From the NCBI GenBank assembly GCA_017547125.1, contig JAFYQL010000217.1:1-7951 (forward strand): a stretch of 7,951 bases of DNA. Reading direction: 5' to 3'. The notes beneath the pieces are model-generated. The model searched no databases. It saw only the letters and a program-made list of their open reading frames with translations, and was not told the DNA's origin. Position 1 is the first letter of the stretch. Each line of letters opens with the position of its first letter. The DNA is from Bacillota bacterium. Lineage in GTDB: Bacteria; Bacillota; Clostridia; Lachnospirales; Anaerotignaceae. This document shows positions 1 through 6,006 of the stretch, in pieces. Both the position numbers and the translations under genes were made by a program.

Positions 1-706
1 GCTCAGCAAGGTAGTCCTGTATACCATTCTGGTAAACATATTCAGTTGTTTCGCCTTTTGTTTCGTCCTTGAAAACAAACTTGAGACCTGCATTTACGAT
101 GGCCTGTTTTTTAAGCACATCGTGGAAGTATTCTGACGGAATGTTGATGTCTGTGAATACTTCGATGTCAGGACGCCATTTAATAGTTGTACCTGTGCGA
201 GGGTATGATGTAGGTTCTTTTTTGAGACCTCCTATGTTTTCGCCCTTTTCAAAATGAAGTGAGTATCTGAAACCGTCACGGACAATTTCTGCATCCATAT
301 ATTCTGAAGAATACTGTGTTGCACAAGTACCAAGACCGTTGAGGCCAAGGCTGTATTCGTAGTTTTCGCCGCTGTTGTTCTGGTATTTGCCCCCGGCATA
401 AAGCTCGCAGAAAACAAGCTCCCAGTTGTAGCGTTCTTCTTTCTGGTTAAAGTCTACAGGCACACCACGGCCGTAGTCCTTAATCATGATTGATTTGTCT
501 TTAAATTTTGTAATTTCAATAACCTTGCCGAAGCCTTCTCTTGCTTCGTCAATGGAGTTTGAAAGTATTTCAAATACAGAATGCTCGCAGCCTTCTATGC
601 CGTCACTGCCGAATATAACGCCGGGACGAAGACGCACTCTGTCGGCTCCCTTAAGGGAGGTGATACTTTCGTTGTTGTAGCTTGAAGCCGAAGTTTTTTT
701 TGCCAT
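1..706 (-). CDS. DNA topoisomerase IV / gyrase subunit B-type ATPase (ParE/GyrB family), N-terminal part
   Basis: ATPase subunit of a type IIA topoisomerase, which couples ATP binding to DNA strand passage together with an A-type (ParC/GyrA) partner. Only the first 235 codons are in the window; the gene runs off the left edge, so it is partial by position and not visibly broken. The GHKL (Bergerat) ATP fold is readable: RLRPG at residues 25-29, the N-box EILSNSIDEA at 46-55 with catalytic Glu46 and Mg-binding Asn50, DYGRGVP at 77-83 (nucleotide-binding Asp77), AGGKY at 104-108, GLNGLG at 121-126, and TGTT at 171-174. Several residues differ from textbook GyrB (VDNSIDEA, NGRGIP, GLHGVG, RPGMYIG). 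This suggests the divergent clostridial ParE-like branch rather than the housekeeping GyrB. The ATG at 704-706 is preceded by AGGTG (complement of 713-717) at a 6-base distance. The TOPRIM domain and the QTK lysine lie outside the window, so ParE versus GyrB cannot be settled here. Confidence 0.88.
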   Translation of the reverse strand, partial: MAKKTSASSYNNESITSLKGADRVRLRPGVIFGSDGIEGCEHSVFEILSNSIDEAREGFGKVIEITKFKDKSIMIKDYGRGVPVDFNQKEERYNWELVFCELYAGGKYQNNSGENYEYSLGLNGLGTCATQYSSEYMDAEIVRDGFRYSLHFEKGENIGGLKKEPTSYPRTGTTIKWRPDIEVFTDINIPSEYFHDVLKKQAIVNAGLKFVFKDETKGETTEYVYQNGIQDYLAE

Positions 707-712
707 TTTGTG

Positions 713-783
713 CACCTGCTTGAATAAATTTTTAATAGTATTTTCCAAATTATAGATTACAATATTTTGGGTCAAATTGTCAA
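713..783 (-). promoter_or_regulatory. Putative promoter and ribosome binding site of the topoisomerase B gene
   Basis: Read leftward, TTGACA (complement of 778-783) is followed 18 bases later by TAATCT (complement of 754-759). Overlapping it, TTGACC (769-774) lies 15 bases from a perfect TATAAT (749-754). Either pair could serve a housekeeping sigma factor. The AGGTG ribosome binding site is at 713-717. The assignment rests on motif match alone. Confidence 0.5.
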
Positions 784-832
784 GAAAAGCCCTAAATATA
801 TGGGTTTTGTGATGACAAAAGAAATTTTAATG

Positions 833-893
833 TATAATTTTAAGCAAAAGAATATGTAATATTTTGCGATAATATGATACTATTTATTATGAT
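833..893 (+). promoter_or_regulatory. Putative promoter(s) of the rRNA methyltransferase gene
   Basis: Two candidates lie in the divergent intergenic region. TTGCGA at 864-869 is followed by an 18-base spacer and TATGAT at 888-893, which would place the start of transcription near 900. Further upstream, a perfect TATAAT sits at 833-838 but has only a poor -35. No other feature is evident in the 228-base gap between the two divergent genes. Confidence 0.4.
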
Positions 894-920
894 GTTGGAA
901 TTTGGAATTAATATACATAA

Positions 921-937
921 AAAGGATGATGAATATG
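921..937 (+). promoter_or_regulatory. Ribosome binding site that fixes the rlmI start
   Basis: AAAGGA at 921-926 lies 8 bases before the ATG at 935. The in-frame alternatives are TTG at 902 and ATGs at 926 and 929; they either have no upstream site or overlap this one. This favours 935. Confidence 0.7.
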
Positions 938-2161
938 GCATCAAGAAACTTTACAAAACTTACTATAACAACAAAAGGCGAAAAAATGCTTAAGGGCGGA
1001 CACCCTTGGGTTTATTTTGATGAAATTACAAATATAAGCGGAGAATATGAAAACGGCGATATGGTTGACGTATATTCTTCAAAGGACAGATATCTTGGCT
1101 CAGGCTTTATCAACGACAACTCAAAAATCAGAGTAAGAATCATTTCAAGAAACGCAAATGACAGATTTGACGATGCATTTTTCACAAGAAGAGTAAGATA
1201 TGCCATCGACTACAGAAAAACTGTAATGGGCGATGACTTTAAATCATGCCGTCTTATTTTCGGCGAAGCAGACAGCTTCCCTGGCCTTACTCTCGACAGA
1301 TTTGAAAATATTCTTGTTGCACAGGTTTTAAGCCTTGGTATTGAAAAAAGAAAAGACATTATTTTTAAGGCGGCAGTTGATTATTTAAGAGAAATGGGCG
1401 AAACAATCGATGCTGTTTACGAAAGAAATGATGTTGCCATAAGAAAACTTGAAGGTATGGAAGAATACAAGGCGTTTTTCAAGATGGAAGGACTCCGTGA
1501 CGACCTTGACGGCAACGTAATTATCACAGAAAACGGCATCAAATATAATGTTGACTATATAAACGGACAGAAAACAGGCTTTTTCCTTGACCAGAAATAT
1601 AACAGACTTGCTGCAGCAAAAATCGCAAAGGGAAAGAGAGTGCTTGAATGCTTTACACATACAGGATCATTTGGTCTTAATGTGGCAAAGGGCGGAGCGG
1701 AATATGTTTGTTCTGTAGATATTTCTGACGACGCTATTGAAATGGCACAGAAGAATGCAAAAATGAATGGCCTTGATAATATTATCGAGTACAAATGTGC
1801 CAATGTATTTGAACTTCTTACAGAAATGGCTGAAAAAGGCAAGAGTGACTTTGACTATATTATTCTTGATCCGCCTGCATTTACAAAGAGCAGAAGCACA
1901 GTAAAAAATGCAATCCGCGGCTACAAGGAAATTAATATGAAGGCAATGAAACTTCTTCCAAGAGGCGGATATCTTGCAACATGCTCATGCTCACACTTTA
2001 TGACTGACGAGCTTTTCAGAAAAATGCTTGTTTCTGCGGCAGAAGATGCGCAGGTGCAGCTTCGTCAGATTGAAGTAAGACAGCAGTCTGCTGACCACCC
2101 GATTTTATGGGGCGTGCCAGAAACAGACTATCTCAAATTCTATATTTTCCAGGTTGTATAA
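935..2161 (+). CDS. rlmI: Class I SAM-dependent rRNA methyltransferase, RlmI type (23S rRNA m5C)
   Basis: Transfers a methyl group from S-adenosylmethionine to a cytosine C5 in RNA. The characterised E. coli family member RlmI modifies C1962 of 23S rRNA. The 408-residue protein is full length for the family. An N-terminal PUA RNA-binding domain spans about residues 5-75 (GGHPWVYFDEI at 21-31). A linker domain carries NGQKTGFFLDQ at 210-220. The Rossmann methyltransferase domain starts with VLECFTHTGSFGLNVA at 236-251 (SAM-binding motif I), followed by SVDIS at 260-264 (Asp262 expected to hold the SAM ribose). DPPAF at 312-316 is motif IV, and TCSCSH at 349-354 is motif VI; the Cys in the Ser-Cys-Ser (Cys352) is the likely catalytic nucleophile. 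The gene is monocistronic, ending in a terminator 8 bases after the stop. The family and fold are secure; the exact target base is inferred from homologues, and some Firmicute relatives are annotated only as class I rRNA methyltransferases. Confidence 0.88.
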   Translation: MASRNFTKLTITTKGEKMLKGGHPWVYFDEITNISGEYENGDMVDVYSSKDRYLGSGFINDNSKIRVRIISRNANDRFDDAFFTRRVRYAIDYRKTVMGDDFKSCRLIFGEADSFPGLTLDRFENILVAQVLSLGIEKRKDIIFKAAVDYLREMGETIDAVYERNDVAIRKLEGMEEYKAFFKMEGLRDDLDGNVIITENGIKYNVDYINGQKTGFFLDQKYNRLAAAKIAKGKRVLECFTHTGSFGLNVAKGGAEYVCSVDISDDAIEMAQKNAKMNGLDNIIEYKCANVFELLTEMAEKGKSDFDYIILDPPAFTKSRSTVKNAIRGYKEINMKAMKLLPRGGYLATCSCSHFMTDELFRKMLVSAAEDAQVQLRQIEVRQQSADHPILWGVPETDYLKFYIFQVV

Positions 2162-2168
2162 TAGATTT

Positions 2169-2195
2169 AAAGCGATACATTTGTATCGCTTTTTC
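2169..2195 (+). terminator. Intrinsic terminator after the rRNA methyltransferase gene
   Basis: An 11-base-pair perfect stem pairs 2169-2179 (core AGCGATACA) with 2182-2192 (core TGTATCGCT). The tip is tight, closing as an effective 4-base loop, and the stem runs into TTTTTCTTTT. It begins 8 bases after the stop codon and separates this gene from the next operon. Confidence 0.85.
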
Positions 2196-2212
2196 TTTTA
2201 TTTAATTTTGGT

Positions 2213-2259
2213 TTGTGTTACACTTAAACTAGGATAATATCAAACATATACACGGAGGT
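2213..2259 (+). promoter_or_regulatory. Candidate promoter and strong ribosome binding site of the hydroxyacid dehydrogenase operon
   Basis: TTGTGT at 2213-2218 precedes TAATAT at 2235-2240 with a 16-base spacer; an overlapping GATAAT is at 2233-2238. The -35 match is weak. Overlapping the -35 is a small perfect palindrome, GTGT-T-ACAC. GGAGGT at 2254-2259 lies 6 bases before the ATG at 2266 and is close to consensus. Confidence 0.4.
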
Positions 2260-2265
2260 ATCGTT

Positions 2266-3207
2266 ATGGCTAAAAATATACTTTCTATTGTTCCTATGAC
2301 AGAAGATGAAAAAGCACGCCTTGCTCAGGCAGCACCAGGTTGTGACATTGTTTACTCAACACCTAAAGCAGTTACAGAAGAAATGGTGCAGAATGCAGAA
2401 ATCATCATCGGCAATGTTCCTGTTGATTTTATCAAGTGTTCAGAAAAGCTTGAACTTATTCAGCTTAACTCATCAGGTGCAGATGCTTATGTTGTTGACG
2501 GAGTTTTAAATGAAAAAACACTTCTTGCCAATGCGGCAGGTGCATATAGTAAGGCAGTTTCAGAGCATATGTTTGCTCTTATGCTTTCACTTATCAAAAA
2601 GCTTCATCTCTACAGAGACCATCAGAATGAATCAAAATGGGTTGATGAAGGCACAATTTCATCTCTTTCAGACAAAACAGTATGTATAGTTGGTCTTGGC
2701 GATATTGGCTTAAGCTTCGCACGTATGTGCAAGGCTTTTGGCTCATACGTTATCGGTGTTAAGAGAACAGTAAGAGAAATTCCAGAAGGTGTTGACGAAG
2801 TTTATGCCAACACAGACCTTAAAACAGCACTTGCAAAGGCTGATATCGTTCTTTCAATTATGCCTTCAACACCTGAAACAAGAGAAATGTTCTGCAAGGA
2901 TACATTTGATGCTATGAAAGACGGCGCAGTTTTTCTTAATGGCGGACGCGGCGATGCGGTAAACCAGGATGACCTTGTTGAAGCAATAAGAAGCGGAAAA
3001 CTTTCAATGGCGGGTATGGACGTAACAGTGCCTGAACCGCTTCCTGAAGACCACCCAATGTGGAAAGAAAAAAATATCTTTATAACACCACATATTGCAG
3101 GTCATTATCATCTTCCTGAAACACTTACAAGAATTGTGAATATCGCAATCAAGAACGTAGGTCTTTATATTAACGGGGAAGAAATTACAAACAAAATCAA
3201 ACACTAA
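2266..3207 (+). CDS. D-2-hydroxyacid dehydrogenase (NAD(P)-dependent)
   Basis: Cytoplasmic oxidoreductase interconverting a 2-oxoacid and a D-2-hydroxyacid; the substrate cannot be read from the sequence. The 313-residue protein has the split family architecture: a flavodoxin-like substrate domain (about residues 1-100 and 285-313) around a central Rossmann domain. GLGDIG at 143-148 is the dinucleotide-binding loop. The catalytic set is complete: Arg228 in NGGRGD, Glu257 in VPEPLP, and His276 in TPHIAGH. After the second Rossmann strand, where NAD-specific members usually carry an acidic residue, the sequence is GVKRT (164-168), so NADP(H) preference is possible. The usual C-terminal ACT domain of SerA is absent, which argues against ordinary phosphoglycerate dehydrogenase. 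The next gene, a siroheme reductase, starts 13 bases downstream, so the two are very probably co-transcribed. Confidence 0.88.
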   Translation: MAKNILSIVPMTEDEKARLAQAAPGCDIVYSTPKAVTEEMVQNAEIIIGNVPVDFIKCSEKLELIQLNSSGADAYVVDGVLNEKTLLANAAGAYSKAVSEHMFALMLSLIKKLHLYRDHQNESKWVDEGTISSLSDKTVCIVGLGDIGLSFARMCKAFGSYVIGVKRTVREIPEGVDEVYANTDLKTALAKADIVLSIMPSTPETREMFCKDTFDAMKDGAVFLNGGRGDAVNQDDLVEAIRSGKLSMAGMDVTVPEPLPEDHPMWKEKNIFITPHIAGHYHLPETLTRIVNIAIKNVGLYINGEEITNKIKH

Positions 3208-3212
3208 GGGAG
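3207..3212 (+). promoter_or_regulatory. Ribosome binding site of the sulfite-reductase-like gene
   Basis: AGGGAG overlaps the last base of the upstream stop codon and lies 8 bases before the ATG at 3221. The start signal is thus embedded in the junction, consistent with coupled translation from one transcript. Confidence 0.6.
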
Positions 3213-3220
3213 TTTTTGGT

Positions 3221-4150
3221 ATGGCTGAAAATAAATGTACTTTAAGCCCTGATGATATAAAAAGAGTGAAGGGTATGGGGTTTTTGCAGTGCGTAGGCAC
3301 AGACAATTTTAATGCCCGTGTTATTACACGAAACGGAAAAATTACTGTTTCCGAAATGAAAAAGATAGCCGATGCGGCAGAAAAGTTTGGTAACGGCGAA
3401 ATTGCCTTTACAACAAGACTTAACTGTGAAGTTCAGGCTATTCCTTATGAAAAAATAGACGATTTTATTGCTTTTCTTGCAGAAGAAGGCCTTGAAGTTG
3501 GCGGCACAGGACCAAAGGTGCGTCCTATCGTAAGCTGCAAGGGAACAACTTGTCAGTATGGTCTTTGTGACACATACGGCCTTTCAAGAAAAGTACACGA
3601 TATGTTTTTCAAGGGCTATGGCAATGTTAAGCTTTCACACAAGTTTAAAATTGCAGTTGGCGGATGTCCTAACAACTGTGTAAAACCTGACCTTAACGAC
3701 GTGGGTATCAGCGGAAGAAGAGTGCCTGTGTTTAATGCTGAAGCTTGCAAGGGCTGTAAAAAATGCTTCATCGAAGAGGCTTGCCCTGTGCACGTGCCAA
3801 AGGTTGTTGACGGCAAGGCGGTTATTGATGAAAGCCTTTGCAACAAATGCGGTAGATGCGTTGGAAAGTGTCCTTTTGGTGCAGTGACAGACGGCGAATA
3901 TGGCTATGCATTATATCTTGGCGGAAGATGGGGCAAGAGAGTAGCAAGGGGTATTGTTGTAAACAAGATTTTCACAAGCGAAGAAGAAGTTCTTTCAGCA
4001 GTTGAAAAAGCAATACTGTTCTATAAAGAAAACGGTGCACCGGGCGAAAGATTTGCAGATACTATTTCAAGAATAGGCTTTGAAAATGTTGAAAAAGAAA
4101 TTTTAAGTGATGAAATTCTTGGAAGAAAGGAAGAGATTCTTGCGAAATAA
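3221..4150 (+). CDS. Siroheme sulfite/nitrite reductase-like protein with inserted 2[4Fe-4S] ferredoxin domain (AsrC/Dsr-like)
   Basis: Predicted cytoplasmic electron-transfer reductase of the nitrite/sulfite reductase superfamily, 309 residues. The N-terminal ferredoxin-like half ends in FTTRLNCEVQAIP (63-75), where the family Arg (Arg66) contacts siroheme. The siroheme/[4Fe-4S] cysteines are readable: Cys106 and Cys111 (CKGTTCQYG), then Cys149 and Cys153 (GGCPNNCVKP). A bacterial ferredoxin module follows: Cys176, 179, 182 and 188 (the last spaced by five residues instead of three), then Cys207, 210, 213 and 217 in the canonical pattern. The reductase fold resumes at YLGGRWGKRVARG (232-244). 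This layout resembles the catalytic subunit AsrC of anaerobic sulfite reductase and the small Dsr-like proteins of anaerobes. The AsrA and AsrB electron-input partners are not adjacent. The natural substrate (sulfite, nitrite or another anion) is not determined by the sequence. Confidence 0.85.
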   Translation: MAENKCTLSPDDIKRVKGMGFLQCVGTDNFNARVITRNGKITVSEMKKIADAAEKFGNGEIAFTTRLNCEVQAIPYEKIDDFIAFLAEEGLEVGGTGPKVRPIVSCKGTTCQYGLCDTYGLSRKVHDMFFKGYGNVKLSHKFKIAVGGCPNNCVKPDLNDVGISGRRVPVFNAEACKGCKKCFIEEACPVHVPKVVDGKAVIDESLCNKCGRCVGKCPFGAVTDGEYGYALYLGGRWGKRVARGIVVNKIFTSEEEVLSAVEKAILFYKENGAPGERFADTISRIGFENVEKEILSDEILGRKEEILAK

Positions 4151-4188
4151 CATGTGAATTTGATGTGGGAAGTTGGTAGGGCGATTTT

Positions 4189-4443
4189 ATGACAGAACAT
4201 ATAAAAGGATTAATGGAATATGTTTTTGAAACTTACCAATGGGAAGGATTTGCGTGTTTTATTGTGATGTTTTGTATTGTTGTGTGTTTTGTATCCGGCA
4301 AGGTTAAAAAAATAGATAAACCACCAAAACCAAAAATAAAAGAGGAAGATGAAGGAATTACAGACGAAGAACTTCTGGTATTAAGCAAAGTTAATCCTCA
4401 ACTGTTTGAAATTGGTTTGATTTCAAAAATATTAAAGAAATAA
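4189..4443 (+). CDS. Small single-pass membrane protein of unknown function
   Basis: I do not recognise a family for this 84-residue protein. The N-terminal 18 residues are polar (starting MTEHIKGLMEYVFE). One hydrophobic helix follows at about residues 20-36, rich in Phe, Val, Ile and Cys (Cys23, Cys29, Cys33). Next comes a basic, proline-rich linker (KVKKIDKPPKPKIK, 38-51), an acidic patch EEDEG, and a C-terminal amphipathic region ending in ILKK. By the positive-inside rule the Lys-rich tail should face the cytoplasm. The start has a modest site, TAGGG near 4177-4181, before the ATG. It lies 38 bases after the reductase gene with no terminator between, so it is probably the last gene of the operon; the shared terminator begins right after its stop. 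That it is expressed is inferred from placement, start signal and clean membrane topology. Confidence 0.6.
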   Translation: MTEHIKGLMEYVFETYQWEGFACFIVMFCIVVCFVSGKVKKIDKPPKPKIKEEDEGITDEELLVLSKVNPQLFEIGLISKILKK

Positions 4444-4445
4444 AA

Positions 4446-4475
4446 AAAGGCGGAGATATTCTCCGCCTTTAATTT
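4446..4475. terminator. Bidirectional intrinsic terminator between convergent operons
   Basis: A perfect stem pairs 4446-4456 (AAAGGCGGAGA) with 4460-4470 (TCTCCGCCTTT), with a GC-rich core and a small loop. Rightward transcripts get TTTAATTTTT after the stem. Leftward transcripts from gdhA get an uninterrupted run of seven U (complement of 4442-4448). It sits between the stop codons at 4443 and 4492 and can end both. Confidence 0.9.
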
Positions 4476-4491
4476 TTGCTTTTATATTAAA

Positions 4492-5832
4492 TTATACGCA
4501 ACCCTGAGCCTTCATAGCTTCAGCAACTTTAAGGAAACCGGCGATGTTAGCACCTGCCATGTAGTTGCCTTCCATACCGTATTCTCTTGCTGCATCATCA
4601 CATGCTTTGAAGATTGACTTCATGATGTCCTGAAGTTTTGCGTCAACTTCTTCAAATGACCAACTATATCTCATTGAGTTCTGGCTCATTTCAAGGCCTG
4701 ATGTAGCTACGCCGCCTGCGTTACAAGCTTTAGCCGGACCGTAGATGATGCCTTTTTCGAAGTATACTGCGATAGCTTCTGGAGTTGATGGCATGTTAGC
4801 ACCTTCGCAAACAACTTTACATCCGTTAGCTGCAAGAAGTTCAGCACTTGCTTTGTCAATTTCGTTCTGTGTAGCACATGGAAGAGCGATATCACAAGGA
4901 AGTGACCAGATACCTGCACAGCCTTCTGTGTATGTTGAACCTGGATGAGTTGCAACATATTCTTTAATTCTCTTTCTTTCAACTTCTTTGATCTGTTTAA
5001 CAGCTGCAAGGTCGATACCGTTTGGATCGTAGATGTAGCCATTTGAGTCTGACATAGCAATTACTGTAGCGCCAAGTTCTGTAGCTTTCTGGTTGCAGTA
5101 GATAGCAACGTTGCCTGAACCTGAAACGATAACTTTTTTGCCTTCAAAGCTCATGCCGTTTGCTTTAAGAACTTCGTTTGTGAAGTAGCATACGCCAAAG
5201 CCTGTAGCCTGTGTTCTTGCAAGTGAGCCACCGTATGTGAGGCCTTTACCTGTGAGAACGCCTGTAAATTCATTTCTGATTCTCTTATACTGACCAAACA
5301 TGTAGCCGATTTCTCTTGCGCCTGTACCGATGTCGCCGGCAGGAACGTCAAGGTCTGCGCCTACGTGTCTGCAAAGTTCTGTCATAAAGCTCTGGCAGAA
5401 ACGCATAACTTCGCCGTCTGATTTGCCTTTAGGATCGAAGTCGCTGCCACCTTTGCCGCCGCCCATAGGAAGTGTTGTAAGGCTGTTTTTGAAAATCTGT
5501 TCAAAACCAAGGAATTTGATGATGCCAAGGTTTACAGATGGATGAAGTCTGATACCGCCTTTGTAAGGACCAATTGCTGAGTTGTACTGAATACGGAAGC
5601 CTCTGTTTACCTGTACTTTGCCGTTGTCATCTACCCAAGGAACTCTGAAGATAATCTGTCTTTCAGGTTCAACAAGTCTTTCGATAACGCCTGCTGCTAC
5701 GAGGTCAGGTCTTTTTTCAATAACAGGTTCAAGAGATTCGAGAACTTCTGTTAATGCCTGAATAAATTCAGGTTCGCCAGGATTTCTTTTCTTTACTGAT
5801 TCGAGTACATCAATAAGATACTGATTTGTCAT
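4492..5832 (-). CDS. gdhA: Glutamate dehydrogenase, hexameric, probably NADP-specific
   Basis: Catalyses reversible reductive amination of 2-oxoglutarate with ammonium to give glutamate. The 446-residue length is that of bacterial hexameric (50-kDa subunit) enzymes. The substrate domain shows GPYKGGIR (88-95, substrate-binding Lys91), LPMGGGKGGSDFDP (121-134, the family signature with catalytic Lys127), and PAGDIGTGAREIGYM (164-178, catalytic Asp167). The Rossmann domain begins with VSGSGNVA (236-243). The second strand ends in AMSDSNG (259-265): the Ser-Asp-Ser type seen in NADP-linked enzymes such as E. coli GdhA, unlike the Gly-Pro-Asp I recall for the NAD-linked Clostridium symbiosum enzyme. 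It is therefore likely biosynthetic, although clostridial enzymes may also run catabolically. The ATG at 5830-5832 is chosen over an upstream in-frame start at 5868 because AAGGGAA (complement of 5841-5847) lies 8 bases before it. The gene has its own promoter and appears monocistronic. Confidence 0.96.
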   Translation of the reverse strand: MTNQYLIDVLESVKKRNPGEPEFIQALTEVLESLEPVIEKRPDLVAAGVIERLVEPERQIIFRVPWVDDNGKVQVNRGFRIQYNSAIGPYKGGIRLHPSVNLGIIKFLGFEQIFKNSLTTLPMGGGKGGSDFDPKGKSDGEVMRFCQSFMTELCRHVGADLDVPAGDIGTGAREIGYMFGQYKRIRNEFTGVLTGKGLTYGGSLARTQATGFGVCYFTNEVLKANGMSFEGKKVIVSGSGNVAIYCNQKATELGATVIAMSDSNGYIYDPNGIDLAAVKQIKEVERKRIKEYVATHPGSTYTEGCAGIWSLPCDIALPCATQNEIDKASAELLAANGCKVVCEGANMPSTPEAIAVYFEKGIIYGPAKACNAGGVATSGLEMSQNSMRYSWSFEEVDAKLQDIMKSIFKACDDAAREYGMEGNYMAGANIAGFLKVAEAMKAQGCV

Positions 5833-5840
5833 AATATTAC

Positions 5841-5942
5841 TTCCCTTCGATATAAATTTGAATTTCAAGCCGGTGGAAGGCCGGTTAAAATAAAATTCAT
5901 AAAATACTTTATAATTATATCACTCTGAAGTAATGCATTCAA
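5841..5942 (-). promoter_or_regulatory. gdhA promoter and structured leader
   Basis: Read leftward, TTGAAT (complement of 5937-5942), a 17-base spacer and a perfect TATAAT (complement of 5914-5919) form a near-ideal promoter. The spacer ends in TGA, so it has an extended -10 element. Transcription should start near 5907, giving a leader of about 75 bases. The leader holds a small hairpin (CCGG at 5870-5873 with CCGG at 5881-5884, 7-base loop) and a palindrome, TTGAA-T-TTCAA, at 5858-5868. AAGGGAA at 5841-5847 is the ribosome binding site. Confidence 0.65.
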
Positions 5943-6006
5943 TAAAAAAATCGAGATAGGTAGTACCAAAGTGTATTTTTTCAGAAACAATTGGACTATA
6001 AAAAGG

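Noticed and set aside
707..934. Small RNA or riboswitch in the divergent spacer between the topoisomerase and rlmI genes
   Set aside because: The spacer is AT-rich with promoter-like elements but no stable GC-containing hairpin or recognisable aptamer.
1385..1842. Leftward open reading frames of 91 and 95 codons inside the rRNA methyltransferase gene
   Set aside because: They lie wholly within a well-supported gene on the other strand, have no ribosome binding site or recognisable motifs, and look like translations of an antisense frame.
4707..5060. 117-codon second leftward frame inside gdhA
   Set aside because: It overlaps a highly conserved enzyme gene in another frame; the composition is typical of a shifted reading of coding DNA.
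5943..6006. Possible terminator for noc just downstream of its stop
   Set aside because: A T-run exists on the leftward strand (complement of 5944-5950), but the preceding sequence forms only a weak stem around GGTAGTACC. I could not support a real hairpin, so noc may read through into gdhA.
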